64,000 bases of DNA from Auricularia sp. M13 (lineage: Eukaryota > Basidiomycota > Agaricomycetes > Auriculariales > Auriculariaceae). The stretch spans positions 4,588,001 through 4,652,000 of the forward strand of contig CM073193.1 of assembly GCA_037042915.1 (NCBI GenBank), given 5' to 3'. The notes beneath the pieces were generated by a model that saw nothing but the letters and a program-made list of their open reading frames with translations, did no database searches and had not been told where the DNA came from. The position numbers and the translations under genes are program-made. This document shows, one piece after another, positions 21,940-33,355 of the stretch. Each line of letters opens with the position of its first letter. Position 1 is the first letter of the stretch.

Positions 21940-23303
21940 ATGAAATCGTCAAGCGTGCTCGCCGTCGTCCCGCTCCTCGCAGCCACCGCGCTCGCTCAGG
22001 ACCAAATCAACGCGACTAGAATTGCCGAGCTCACACTCGGCTTTCAGTCCCTCAAGCTCAACAAGCTCGCAGCGCTCGCGGCTGGCATTGCCAACAGCTC
22101 TGCTGGTATGTCTCACCCACTCATAGGAAACGACTTCTGACACCATCTCGCGCCAGGAATCGCGCTCCTGACCAAGCTGACGAACTTGGACGAGGACGTG
22201 ACCATCTTCGCGCCGACGGACGACGCCCGTGAGTTGCGGGACAGCGCCGGGGTGCCTGTGGCGTGCTGACGGCAAACAAATCGCAGTGAAGTCGGCGCGT
22301 CAGGAGGTGCTCTCGAACGCGGACCTCCTGTCGCAGGTCATCTCGTACCACGTCGTGCCGGGCGCGTGGAACTCGTCGTCGTTCGCCAAGACGCCCGCGC
22401 ACAGCATCCTCCCGACGCTCCTGACGAACGCGTCGCTCGTGCAGCTCGAGGGCGGCCGCGCGCAGGTGCTCGCCGCGACGCTCGACGGCGACAAGATCGA
22501 GCTCCTGAACCAGGAGGGCACCGTGCGCGTGACGAACGCCGGCGCGCCGCCGTCGGGCAGCTTCCACATCCTCCCGATCGACGGTATCCTGCAGCCGCCG
22601 GGGACGATTGAGGAGGTCGCCAAGGCCAACAACTTGACGGCCGTCGTGGCGGCCGTGCAGCAGGCTGGCCTGACCAAGCTGGTGGACAGCGCGAAGGGCA
22701 TCACGGTCTTTGCGCCGAACGACCAGGCGCTCACCGCGGCGCTCGGCGCGCTCGGTGGCCAGATTCAGAACGCGACGCTCATCCAGACTATCCTGCAGAA
22801 CCACGTGAGACCTTTTACTTTCTCACAAAAATGTCACAGTGCAGAGTTCTGATGACTATGTGTTACTGTAGATCATCAACGGCACGTCGGTGTACTCGAC
22901 GCAGCTCAACAAGGAGTATACGTCCGCGGCGGGCGAGAAGTTCAAGTTCACCGTCGACGGAAACGTCGTGACTGTGCACTCCGGAGACGACAGCGCGAAG
23001 ATTCAGGCGAAGATCGTGAAGAGCGACGTGCTCGCGGCGAACGGCGTGCTGCACGTGATCGACGCGGTGCTGATCAACCTGAACCGCGACGACGCCGCGG
23101 CGAGCAGCGCGTACGAGAGCGCTACCAGTGCCGCGAGCAGTGCTGCCACGCAGACGCCCACCGGCGGCATCGGCGGTAACGGCAATGGGAACGGCAGCGG
23201 CAGCGGTGATGGCGATAATGCTGCTGGCCGTGTCGTCGCGGGCTGGACGGCGCTCGTCGGCGCTGCTGTTGTGGGCGTCGTCATGGGCGTGTGCGCGCTG
23301 TGA
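21940..23303 (+). CDS. GPI-anchored fasciclin (FAS1) domain protein
   Basis: Exons 21940-22105, 22157-22228, 22287-22804, 22872-23303; 395 aa. Residues 1-19 are a signal peptide (LLAATALAQ). FAS1 domain 1 spans about 35-205 with VTIFAPTDDAL, ISYHVVPG and SFHILPIDGIL. FAS1 domain 2 spans about 208-345 with ITVFAPNDQAL and GVLHVIDAVLINL. A Ser/Ala and Gly/Asn-rich linker follows, then a hydrophobic C-terminal helix (GWTALVGAAVVGVVMGVCAL) typical of a GPI-attachment signal. Fungal fasciclins act in adhesion at the cell wall or membrane surface. The short exon 2 encodes the first H1 block, and all phases close. Confidence 0.9.
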
Positions 23304-23668
23304 GAATGCTCAGACTGGACGATTGCGTCTTGAGGTACACTAGTAATGCATGTGATGTATTGTACAGACACCATAAGTAAGAATTTATTCGATGTGGCAT
23401 CGTCCATTGCCACTCATGATCAGATCGTGTTGTGAGCACCAGCAGCGAGTGAGGCGTTCGGGTTCCTGTGTATGCACCCGGCATTTGGTCCTATGCGAAG
23501 TGCTGAGATGCACAGGGCTGGGAGAACAGCAAGGGCAGCAGGGCCCTTTGAGCTGTGGCGGCTCCGAGGAAGCGCCCGCAAGGATCGGCATCTGCTTTAG
23601 ATTATCCGGATCAAACTCAGCTGACAGCTCGAATCCCTTCCACTCCCCATGACCGCAAGAGTGTCAGC
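23304..23668. other. Intergenic region
   Basis: 365 bp between two plus-strand genes. It holds the fasciclin 3' UTR and the next promoter; no motif stands out. Confidence 0.5.
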
Positions 23669-24767
23669 ATGACGGACGCGAACCCGGCCGTACTGCCCAC
23701 GGCGCGCGATGTGGTCGTTGATGATACCGATCCTAATAGTGCGTACCTGCAGTGCTAGGGTTGCGGGTTGCTATTGACAGTAATGCGTGGCTCGCGCAGT
23801 TCATTACGACGGCGGCGGCTGGACGGGCGCGCTGACGGCCAACCGGACGATACACTGGAGTGCCCAGGCGGACGCGCAGTTTAGCTATTCGTACCAGGGT
23901 GCGTCCTCGTTGACATGAGCAATGAATATGAATTCTCACACCGGCGCTTGGCAGGCTCGGACGTGTGGTTCTACGGCGACATGGGCCCCGCGCACGGCGC
24001 GTTCGGCGTGCTGGTCGACGACTTTGCGTACCCCGCCGGCTCGCAGTTCGCGCCCGGCGACGCGGAGCGCGCGCAGGTCATGCTGTACCATGTCCCGCTC
24101 GACCGCGGCAGGCACACGCTCACTGTTATGAATCTGAACGAGACGAGGCTTGTGCTTGACTTTCTTGTGTGCGTTTGGTGTTACTGCTCGGAGGCGTGCA
24201 TAATAGGCTGACTTCTTGCTGGTGGTGAAGATATCGTCCTATGAGCGAGCTGCCGTCGTGCGTTTCTTCTTCGAGTTCCTGCATCCAATTCATGCTGACA
24301 ATTGAAATTACCTGAACAGGTTGCAAAGTAGCAACAATTCGCGAGATCGCGTCGCGTCTTCGACATGGGTGGCGATAGTCCTAGGCGTCATCTGCCTCAT
24401 CCTCCTCGTCCTGCTCTCCATCACGCTCTTCCTCCTCCACAGACGACGGCGCACCGACACCAGCACAGACACCAGCTCTTCCCGTCCAGCAGCACAATCC
24501 GCCGCCAAGCCGCCCACGACGGGCATCGACCCGTTCCCCATCCGCTACCAAGCGCCGCCCGCGCCGCCAGACAGCGCGACCATCGTCACGAGCACCGGCA
24601 CGGGCGGGCCCTCGAGCGCGCAGCCGTCCCAGGTCGACGTGACGACGCGCAGCAACGCCGTCGCGGTCGACATCCCGCACAATCCGGGCGACGTGCAGTC
24701 GTCGCGCCCCGAGCCCGACTGGCTGCGCGCGAACCGGCTCGTGCTGTACCAGGGGCCCACCGGCTGA
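23669..24767 (+). CDS. Single-pass membrane protein with extracellular jelly-roll-like domain
   Basis: Exons 23669-23738, 23800-23898, 23955-24168, 24320-24767; 276 aa. The N-terminal half (VVDDTDPNIHYDGGGW, then AQFSYSYQGSDVWFYGDMGP) matches the short extracellular beta-sandwich found in many agaricomycete single-pass proteins that start without a classical signal peptide. One membrane segment (about 140-163, WVAIVLGVICLILLVLLSI) is followed by RRRR and a Pro/Ser/Thr-rich cytosolic tail. The tail ends PEPDWLRANRLVLYQGPTG. The topology resembles Mid2-like sensors, but a sensing role is only inferred. The last intron is 151 nt, longer than usual, so a further small exon could be hidden in it. 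Confidence 0.7.
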
Positions 24768-25311
24768 CGGTATACTGACTTCGCATTTCCGTTTGGACAT
24801 TACTTACTAGACGCGGTCCGTCGTTACATACATACATACATACACACTGCTCCTGCTGCAGCTGTACTTTACCGTATATCACTCTCCGGATCTTGGACTG
24901 GCTGTTGGCTGGGTACTACAGATTATTTTGCGCGCGCCTGTAGCTTCGGAGGATCTGCGCGGAGCTGGGTATAGTGGGGACCGCTAGCCGGTCTGGGTCA
25001 CGGTGCAAGCAGCAAAGCGCCTCCGATTGTGCCACGACGGACACGTCTGACGCCATGATTGCGACCGAACCCCACAGGGCGCGTTCTCAGCCGAAGGAAT
25101 TACAATTTCATATAGCCAGCGACTCTCAGACCAATCTTTGGGTGTGAGAAAGTGCGAGGACGAGAGCCTGGAGCTGGGAGAGCGCGCGGGAGCATTGGCG
25201 CGAAGACGGACTCCGACTTAACTCAATAGCCGGCGCGTTCCCGGCGGCTTTCAAATTGGCTCTCTCTCGCAGACGACACGACATTCACAGTGTAGATACT
25301 TGCTCGCAGTC
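24768..25311. other. Intergenic region
   Basis: 544 bp with a tetranucleotide microsatellite at its left end. The remainder is likely 3' UTR and promoter. Confidence 0.5.
24825..24844. repeat. (TACA)n microsatellite
   Basis: Five consecutive TACA units in the 3' region of the membrane-protein gene. Confidence 0.8.
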
Positions 25312-26045
25312 ATGAGTGCCGCCCCGCCCAAGCGCGTGCTCACCGACGGCGCCCACGCCGCCAACGCCGCCCGCCCGGGCAACGACCTGTGCGCAGCCTG
25401 TGCCCCGCCCGTTCCCCGAAGCCGTGACTCACGCCTCGGACGCGTCCCCGCGCAGCATCTCGGACGACCTCGCCGCGCGCCTGCAGAACATCGGCTCGCG
25501 CGTGCGCAAGAGTGCGTGTCCAGCCTTTCGCCAGCGCACAGGCACTATCTAACCGCTGATAGGCGTAACGGAGGGCTACAACACGCCGCTCGCGCAGTCG
25601 CCCACCAAGCCGCAGAGCGTGCACGCGACGCCCACGGCCAAGGAGGCGCTGCAGCAGGTCTTCGGCTCGGGCTCGCCCACGCGCGCCGGGAAGGCGAAGG
25701 GCACGCCGTCGCCGCTCAAGCGCCCGCGCGAGGCGGAAGACAACGACGATGACGACGACGACGACGACGACGAGGTCGAGTTCGCGCCCAACATCATCTA
25801 CGGCGGCGCGTTCGCCCAGCGCCCCGTGCGCCCGCTGCGCCGCCCGCGCGCAGGCGTCCAACTCCAGCAGGTGCCGAACGAGCCCGAGCCGGTCGATATC
25901 GTCATGCAGGACTGGCCCAAGGTGCGTTTTCTGGCTCCCTTCCTCGCTTATTCCCTTCTTTGCTTTGCTTTCGCGCTGCGCTTTGGCTGGGCTGATACTT
26001 ACGCTGCAGGTCCCAGTCACTCTAGGCGTGGGCACCGCCGCCTGA
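25312..26045 (+). CDS. Probable Dif1/Spd1/Hug1-like ribonucleotide reductase regulator
   Basis: Exons 25312-25388, 25456-25511, 25563-25921, 26010-26045; 175 aa, small and disordered. After splicing, residues 30-50 read LAARLQNIGSRVRKSVTEGY. That closely matches the Hug motif of yeast Hug1 and Dif1 (SNRVNKSVKTGY). In yeast and fission yeast such proteins bind the small ribonucleotide reductase subunit and control its nuclear import or inhibit the enzyme, and they are destroyed in S phase or after DNA damage. A basic SPLKRPREAE segment (about 92-101) may be a nuclear signal, followed by a run of nine or more Asp. The C terminus is short. The assignment is by motif only; the flanking sequence is family-specific. 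Confidence 0.6.
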
Positions 26046-26848
26046 GCCTGAGCTCGCCCGACCTGTTGTTGTAACCCGCTTATTGCCCGTGTACTATTGC
26101 CCCCTGCGAGCGCTGTTCCGGACCCTGACGCCGTCCCTCCTCGCGAACGGTGCGTCGTTGCCCAACGAATGTTCTTTGTGCTGAAAGAAAGAACTGTACA
26201 GGAAGACGGCTCTCTTGTATACTAGTAGTCCTGTCCGAACAAGCTGCGCCAGACTGATCCTGCATCCCACGTAGCCTTGTCCCGCACAAGCTTCAAGCAC
26301 AATTCAAGATTCAAGATTTGCAACTTTCAAGAGACAAGACTCACATACAATACCAAGTCGGACGCTGGACTGTGCACCCGCGATCAGTGCCACAACGCAA
26401 ATCATCGAGCCTTGCTGGGCGCTGCCATCTTCCCACGTATGATCTGCAGGCTGCATATGGAATATTGCAGCCTGAATTCTAACTTGGAGGCCTCGTGTTT
26501 GGTGAGTGGATTAGGCTGACCGTGTAAAGGCGAGAGAGGTTCTGCAGCTGCAGACAATGGCCACGTCAAGCCACGCGGGGACACGTCGACCTCCAAGCAT
26601 CTCAAATTCTGACTCTGACTCTGGGAGCGGCCACTGAATGGGGTGAGTTTAGCAGCAAACAGAGCACTGGTGTCTAGGTGTAGGTTTGCGAGGTATCAAG
26701 AAGTAAGTTAGAACAGAACGCTTCCTTCAGGAAAGGCTCAAGACAACGGGAAGGGCACCCAGCCTGGCACTTTAGTTGTTAGAAATACAGATCTTGACGG
26801 AATATGATACAGGAGCGCAGGTGAACAGGAGAACAGGGCACGTCAGCG
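26046..26848. other. Convergent intergenic region
   Basis: About 800 bp between converging 3' ends; no gene, repeat or RNA recognised. Confidence 0.5.
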
Positions 26849-27919
26849 CTACCACCTCCTGTCGCGGCGGCGGCGCCCAGCCTCCTCGGTCTCGACGCGG
26901 TTGTAGCGGTCCGAGTACGGCTCGTCCCTGTCCATGCCGCCGTGCACGGTGCTCGGCGTCGCGGACCCCTCGAGCTCGCGCCGCCGCCGGCGGATGAGCT
27001 CCGCGGCGCGCGCGCGCTCGGCCGCCTCGCGCGTCAGGCGCTCTTGCACTGCGCTGCTGCCTGACCCCGAGGAAGAGGCAGAAGAGGTGATTCGTGCTGG
27101 GGGAGGCGGCATGCGCATGCGGGAGGAGGAGGAGGAGGGCTGGGAGCGCGTGAGGGTCGCGTTGATGGAGGTGAGCGGGTCGGACTGCGCTTTGCGCATG
27201 AGGTCGCGCGTTCTGTATAGTAGTATGAGTGTGAGCGGGTTGGATGATGAGATAAATGTGATGAGCCGCACCTGCGCTCTTCGCGCGTCTCCTTGTTCCT
27301 GCCGCGGCGGTCGCTCGGCTCGATGTCGGCGCCCGACGCGGCGGACGAGTACCACGGCTTCAGGTCTTTCTCCGGCGGCGCAAGCGGGAAGCCGCGGTCA
27401 GACTCTGGTGCGGCCTTGGACGTGGACTTTTTGCTGGCGGCGATGGCGGCGCGCATGGCTTGCTGGCAACCGAGTCAGAACATCGTGCATAAGGCAGGAA
27501 ACCAAGGCTGCACACATACCTGCTCGAGGTCTGCAAACAGGTTGATATGCCCAGTCGACGTCGTCGCTATCGGCTCAGGCTCGACTTGAGCATTGGACGG
27601 GCCCGGTGCGAGCTCGGGTTCGGCGTCGCGCGCGCTGCCTGGCTTGCGTTTCCTGAGCAGCGCAATGCGCGCCTCCGAGTCCTATATTATGGTGAGCAAT
27701 GGCACGTGACACGATAATAGTAGCAGGGACGCACGGCCAGCATGATGCGGGCATCGTCGTTCTCTTCCTTGCGCCGGGCCGCGTCTTCGTCGTCGCGCAC
27801 GCGCTGGATGTTGTCGCGGCGATAGGGATGGTAGCTCTTATCTGCGCGCGCCGCCCGTCATCATGCATGATCCCCAGCGCCGATGCCCACGCACGGTGCG
27901 AGATCACCAGCCGGCCCAT
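26849..27919 (-). CDS. CIR N-terminal domain protein (LENG1-like, splicing-linked)
   Basis: Exons (minus) 27919-27895, 27841-27735, 27681-27520, 27462-27272, 27212-26849; 282 aa. The first exon is 25 nt; joining it to exon 2 gives the start MGRLVISHHKSYHPYRRDN, the hallmark of the CIR-N domain. The helix RVRDDEDAARRKEENDARIM continues it. A middle block ends KPWYSS, and the region ending SDPLTSINATL is also conserved in fungal homologues. The C terminus is Ser-rich and then strongly Arg-rich. Relatives (leukocyte receptor cluster member 1) associate with the spliceosome; nuclear location is inferred from the basic tail. It starts divergently from the orphan at 28316. Confidence 0.8.
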
Positions 27920-28315
27920 GCTGATTGCGTCGAGGAGAGTGCCGGCGTGAGCCGGGCCCTTTGTGCGGGTGCCAGGCCTCGTTGCACTTGCACGCCTGCA
28001 TTCTACTAGTCCGTTCTCTTCCCTCCCCAATTCGCAATTCGCAATTGCAGAAGACGGGGCGCTCTCAGATAAGTCGTGATTACGATCGATCGGCTGCGAG
28101 AACTTTGGCAAGTGAACGTGCCCTCCTGCATCGCGCTGGCGGGAGCGTGGTGCGGCGCCTGTGCGAATTCATTCAATTGCGGTGTGCAAACCTGAGCTTC
28201 TCGCCCTTGCTCCCTCGTCGTATATAAGAAGGGCTCCTTTCTTCCCCTTGCCATTTCCTCCGAGAGGCCTGCCCCTCCCCCCTGCCGTCCCTGCCTGCGC
28301 AGCACTACAAATACA
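27920..28315. promoter_or_regulatory. Shared divergent promoter region
   Basis: 396 bp between the divergent start codons of the CIR-N gene and the orphan at 28316. TATATAAG at 28221-28228 serves the plus-strand gene, about 90 bp upstream of its ATG. No TATA was seen for the minus gene. Confidence 0.5.
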
Positions 28316-29404
28316 ATGGCTTTCCCGTCGAGCGCGCGCGAACGGTCTGCTTCTGTGCTGAGTCTGACGTCGGCTCCGCTGCACAAGGTGAGTCTTATAC
28401 CGCTCCCCGTCTCCGCCATCCCTCCCATCCGCCCATCTCATCTCCCCGTCCAGATGCAGCAGCAGCATCCGCACCACTTCGCCGCGGGGACGCAACGCGT
28501 CAGCTTTCCCGGCGCAGCGCTCAATCTGAACATGAATGTGGGCACGGCGCCTGCTTTCCCGGCGCCGCCACACCGCCCGCGCGCCGACTCCAACGTCTCC
28601 GCCGCAACGCTCGCGCAGTTCAACTACGCGACATACATGTACTATCTCAGCGTCGCGACGCTGCTCTCGCAGGCGCCGTCGTCCGATGCGGCGGCACGTG
28701 GGCCCGGGCATGCTGCCGGCCACATGCGCGTGCACTCCACGGCGTCCACCGCCAGCCTGCGCAGCATGTCGCTGTCCAGCACGGCGAGCAGCTCGCCCGA
28801 CTCGGCGTGGGCGCCGGGATCGGCGCGGGACGGCGTCCTCACCCCCGACACGTGTTCCGACATCGCATCCGATGATGACGGCACAGGCTGCCCGCTCAGC
28901 GAGCTCCCGACCTCGTGCGCCGACACGCCCGTCGAGGGGCACCCGCCCGCGGGCGCCGGGCGTGAGTCTCAGTCCCAGCGCGCGCAGCACGCCAAGCTCG
29001 CCTCGCTCGCCGCCGCCGCAACCCTCCGCACGCGCCCCACCCCGCCGCCGCCCGCTCTCCCCTCAGCTCCTGCGCCAACTAAACCCGCAACGGTCGCTGC
29101 AGCATTCTGGTCGGACGACGGGCTGCCGCTCGCCGCGCGCTACGACACTGCGAGCTTCCACCGCCTGCGCTCGCCGTTCGCCGACGGGCTCTGGTGGGAG
29201 TGCGTGACGCACGAGAAGCCGTGGGCGCCGCTCGCCACGCCCATCGCGAAATCCGAAATGCCCGCCGTGCCTTTGCGCCGCCTCTCCGGCCTGCGCATCA
29301 ACACCCGCGGGGACGCTGGCCCCGGTGGCAACGGCAGACGCAACTCCGGGCGCCGGCGCCCCAGCAGGGCCGCCTCCGCCTCGCTCGCGGCCACGCCGCG
29401 CTGA
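28316..29404 (+). CDS. Orphan Ser/Pro/Ala-rich protein
   Basis: Exons 28316-28387 and 28454-29404; 340 aa. The 66-nt intron has donor GTGAGT and acceptor CCAG, is a multiple of three and lacks stops, so retention would add 22 residues without a frameshift. Visible features: Tyr-rich FNYATYMYYLSVATLLSQ (about 80-97), a long Ser/Thr low-complexity region, a helical QRAQHAKLASLAAAATL segment, and WSDDGLPLAARYDTASFHRL with a Trp-rich GLWWECVTHEKPW block that looks conserved. It ends in an Arg-rich tail. I do not recognise a family. No signal peptide or convincing membrane segment. Probably nuclear or cytosolic. Confidence 0.7.
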   Translation: MAFPSSARERSASVLSLTSAPLHKVSLIPLPVSAIPPIRPSHLPVQMQQQHPHHFAAGTQRVSFPGAALNLNMNVGTAPAFPAPPHRPRADSNVSAATLAQFNYATYMYYLSVATLLSQAPSSDAAARGPGHAAGHMRVHSTASTASLRSMSLSSTASSSPDSAWAPGSARDGVLTPDTCSDIASDDDGTGCPLSELPTSCADTPVEGHPPAGAGRESQSQRAQHAKLASLAAAATLRTRPTPPPPALPSAPAPTKPATVAAAFWSDDGLPLAARYDTASFHRLRSPFADGLWWECVTHEKPWAPLATPIAKSEMPAVPLRRLSGLRINTRGDAGPGGNGRRNSGRRRPSRAASASLAATPR

Positions 29405-32400
29405 TTATTCTGTTCTTTTTACCTTTACGATTTACCTGATGTTCTAACGGTTATGATCCGCACGCGAGCCCTCGCTCCATTGTTCGAACTTCCGGGTCTG
29501 CACGCGGCGTCGAACGCTGCAGTCGCATGATCACACGTTGATGTCCTAGGTTTCCTTTCGACTCCGGTGTCTCTGGTCTCCGTCTCCGTCTCTGTCTGCG
29601 TTTCTGTGTCTCTCTCGCATCGATATCGTTTCCGAGCCCCTGCATCGGCCTCTGCTCCCTGCTCACTGCTTTCACACCGGCATTGTTGTTTCTGCACAGC
29701 TAGCTGCATATTGTATTCTATCACTTGGTCCATCGTTCACAGACGCGGCGCAATGGCATTTCCCCGCGCCTCATGGCATTCGCACTCGCATTTGAAAGCC
29801 GCACGTGACTTTCCTTCAAGTTTGGGTCCGACGCATTCCTCGCCCCAATCACAGCCACGCGCCCTATCCGGCGTCCGCGCTTGATATTCCACCCTTCCTT
29901 CCTGCCCTACTGAGAGCGACTCCCACTTAGCAGTGGACCGTCCCGGGCGATTGGGATTGCACCACTGGCTCGGACGGCGTCCGAGTTCGAGTTCGGAAAT
30001 GAAAGCTCGATTCAAGACGACTCCACGCTTAGTAGGGCGGGTGCATACAGTATCGAGCGACCGACAATGCAGTCGATCGAATGAAATTCGAACAAACTGC
30101 AGTGTGAGAGTCCCGTAACAATCCATGCTCCCGTCTTAAAGCTGCACCGCCATGCAGGGACCTCCCCCTCCTCCCGCTGCCCCCATGACCAATGCGACTG
30201 AATGGAAATCTAGCCCGCGTACAACACGCAGGCCTGAGAGCCGCCGATCTCTCGCCGTGACTGGCCAGTGAACGCTAGTAGGAACGAGGGTGCCTTTTAT
30301 CCCCTCCTCGACCCCTATCGAAGGTCCTTCGTGCGCTGACAGGCAGCTGTGTAGTATGACTGCTATTGTAGCCTCAGTCGCCAGCTCATTAGCACCACTA
30401 GACCCGACGCGCAGAACGTGGTCCCCCCTCAACGCTTAGAACCGCCGTGACTGTGGAAAGGGCCGCGCGCAAAGCGGACTCCTCGGGCGTCGTACGTCGC
30501 TCAGCGGGCCCAGAGACTCGCAATATGCGATTTATATGGGCGCACGCTGCATGGCAGGTGTCACGGCGCCGAGACGGGCTAGAGGCTTTGGCAACGCATA
30601 TACTACCCCGCTGCCCCGCAGGCTTCTCGGGCGCAAAACGTGGTCGGACAACTGCTGCCGCGCGCCTCGACTGGAGCTCAGGTGCTCTGCCATGCCATGC
30701 CATGCCAGGCGCGCTCGCGGCGGATTACGGTCGTCTCCCCAAATGCGGGAGAACGAGTGCAGTGCGAGCGCTGTGAGCTGAGCGCTGGCAACGTCACCAG
30801 AATCGGTGACAAACCTCATCAAGGCAACCTCGATCCTCAATTTGTGAATTCCCCCCGGGCTGGCAGAGGCGCGGGCGGACCCCGAGCGCACCTGGCCTGC
30901 TTGCTGCTTGTGCTTTGTGCAAATGCAATGCCGGCCGCCAAGGCACCAACAGCGAAGATCGCCGTCCGCCCGGCGTCTTGTCAGCTGCAGCGCATTTCCG
31001 CCGTGCTCAAGCGGGGCCTCAATATGACAAGAACTGGAAGATCGAACTTAATCTCGTGCGGCCCATTACATACCTTTCCTCCGGCCTGCCCGACGAGTGC
31101 ACAATGGGATCGTTGAAATCATGCCAGTCATTATTTACTCGTTTCAGGCTCCGCCGTTGAGCAATATCCCAGGACCTGATTGAGGCAACTTCGCGCCGTC
31201 GTCCCGGCCTGCAGCTGCAAGTAGCCAGCGCGGGACCAACTGGGCATTGCCTCCGCGGAGGAGCTGCAGATCTGCTTTGTCATCGCAGGTTCGCAGTGAT
31301 CAAGTTACAGCCACATAGGTATCGTTCTCAGTTCTCAGGTCGCACGCCACATGTTAGTCTTTACGTCTTCAGATGCCCTTCCCTTCCCAGCTATGTTCAA
31401 TACGATAGACCCCACGGCCGATTTCTGCGTTTTGACGCCGGCGAGGTGGCGCCTACCATACGAGGTATCCTAAGCGAGCAGCCAGCCAATCCGGTGGCGA
31501 GTTGGCTTGCTTAGGATGTCCGGATCAGCTGTTCCGACGTAGTTCACTTTTTTCGGAAGGGGTCTATCGTTATGAACATAGCTGCCAAATCCCTGGCGTG
31601 AGATAACTCGATACTCAAAGGGTCTGGCGTGAGCCGGAAAGCGAAGATAATCCGGCAATCGCGCTGTCAACGGCGCCACGAAGCACGCTGGTGGGCCTGG
31701 TAAGGTTTCTTTGTAAACAAAGCGCAGAACGACGTGTTGTAGCCCCTAGATTAGTGCACTTGCTGTGCCGTCAGGACGGTGCTCAACAAGTGATTAGCCT
31801 GTGCGCCCAGTGGGCGATTCTCAGGGCTGCGCCGTTGCGGCCATAATCTAGGGGGGCTAGACCCTCCCGACTTCGGAAAACGCACACGGATCCCAGAGGA
31901 AGTTCAATCACTGTAGTCCAACCAACACTCTTTCTCTTTCTGTGAAAGTTGCGAAGTTCCGAACAACCGAAACGCTATCTCAACTCACAACTCCCAACTC
32001 ACCGCTCAGCAAGCACCTCAGCCTGAGTCTGATTCTCAACCTTCGGCACGACGGATCTTCAGATCCCACGACTGACAGGACAACTCCGCTGGCAGGCAGG
32101 TGGCGCCTCTGAGTATGTACTGAGCCCGTCCGCACGAACTCGTTTCGCGGTGCTTTTTCGCGCGGTGGCAACGTCACTGTTCAGTGTTAGCGTTTGTCCA
32201 ATGTAGGTAACATGTTTCTCTCCAGGCTCCCGCGGCCGAATACCGAAAAAGTCAGTTCTCCGTGCGGAGCGCCGAGGAGAATGCTGGCAGTGGAACTGTA
32301 CTTGCAATTGGGGATGGATGGCGGCAGGAGATCTGCTCTGCGCCCGGCTCCAATCTTACACTGGTACTCTTATTCTTACTAACGGCCCATCTAACATCTA

Positions 32401-33355
32401 ACTGGATTCCAAATCGAGTCCTCTACTACAGTGTAGAGGAGAGCGGCACTGATTCCTCCACGCCACGCCACGCCATGTCGCACGCTTAGCTCCATCAGCT
32501 CGCGCGCCCCCGCACCCACACCATTGCGGGGTGGCAGCGAGGTCGAATTCATTCAATTAATGCAGCCTGAGTCCGATTCGCAACATTGAACGTGTATAGA
32601 ATAGAGTACACTATGCACCCCCATTCCCTGATAGAACTCACTCAACTCAATGACCAACCGAACGCCCAGTCAGGGGCCTCTGCAGATTGATTGACGCTTG
32701 CCCTGACTGACGTTCACTGACCCCGAGCACCGCATGCAGGATACGGTGCGCCCTTGCCGCGAACTGAATGGGAACGATCCTCGACGGAGTGGATTCAGAC
32801 CTGGGACGCCGGCCGGCGTCTACTGCAAGCACAGAAATAAAATTAGCTTAGCTTGGAGGGACGAGGGAGGCCTCGCGGGATCGCATTGTCGGCCGCGGCG
32901 CCAGTTGAACTTGCTGGCGGACATTGACCAGCAAGGAGAACGCACGTACTGTGGGTAACAACTTGAACAAACGTTGGATTCAACGAGGCCAGAGACCATG
33001 ACCATGCCAGTCAGACAGAACAGAACAGACAGAAGGGAACACATAATATACATGCAGTGGATTAGGGAGGGTGAATACTTGGCGGGGGGCATACAGATTC
33101 TGAACGCGGCCTACAGCGGAGATGGCAAGAAGAAAGATGTGGACGGGAAGATGTTGAGGAGAAGGGGAGAAAAACAGCGAGGGAGACGCGAGAGTCCTGG
33201 GGGGAGCGGGAGCACCTGGAATTAGTGCAGAAAGCGACGGACCTGAACCCTGGCAACGAAATCAAGCAAAGCCACCGCGCACGCCGCGTCCGCGCTGACC
33301 TGCAGCTATTACACAGCCGATGCGCGACAGCCCCGGGGAGAGGGGAGGGGAGGGA
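29405..33355. other. Gene-poor tract of about 4 kb
   Basis: Begins with the 3' UTR of the orphan (including a TCTC/GTCT-rich stretch near 29,570-29,625) and ends with the 3' UTR of the NRG1-like gene. I see no supported gene between. A minus-strand frame at 31,470-31,679 (69 codons) reads moderately protein-like but has unbiased third positions. A small inverted-repeat element lies at 31,740-31,859. Confidence 0.45.
31740..31859. mobile_element. Small terminal-inverted-repeat element with internal hairpin
   Basis: TAGCCCCTAGATTA (31740-31753) pairs with TAATCTAGGGGGGCTA (31844-31859), identical apart from two extra G. Inside the left half an imperfect hairpin (31757-31792) has CACTTG and CAAGTG outer arms. 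At about 120 bp it may be a deleted MITE; no target duplication established. Confidence 0.4.

Noticed and set aside
31470-31679. Minus-strand frame of 69 codons that reads somewhat like protein
   Set aside because: About half of third positions are A/T, unlike real genes here, and no partner exon could be found.
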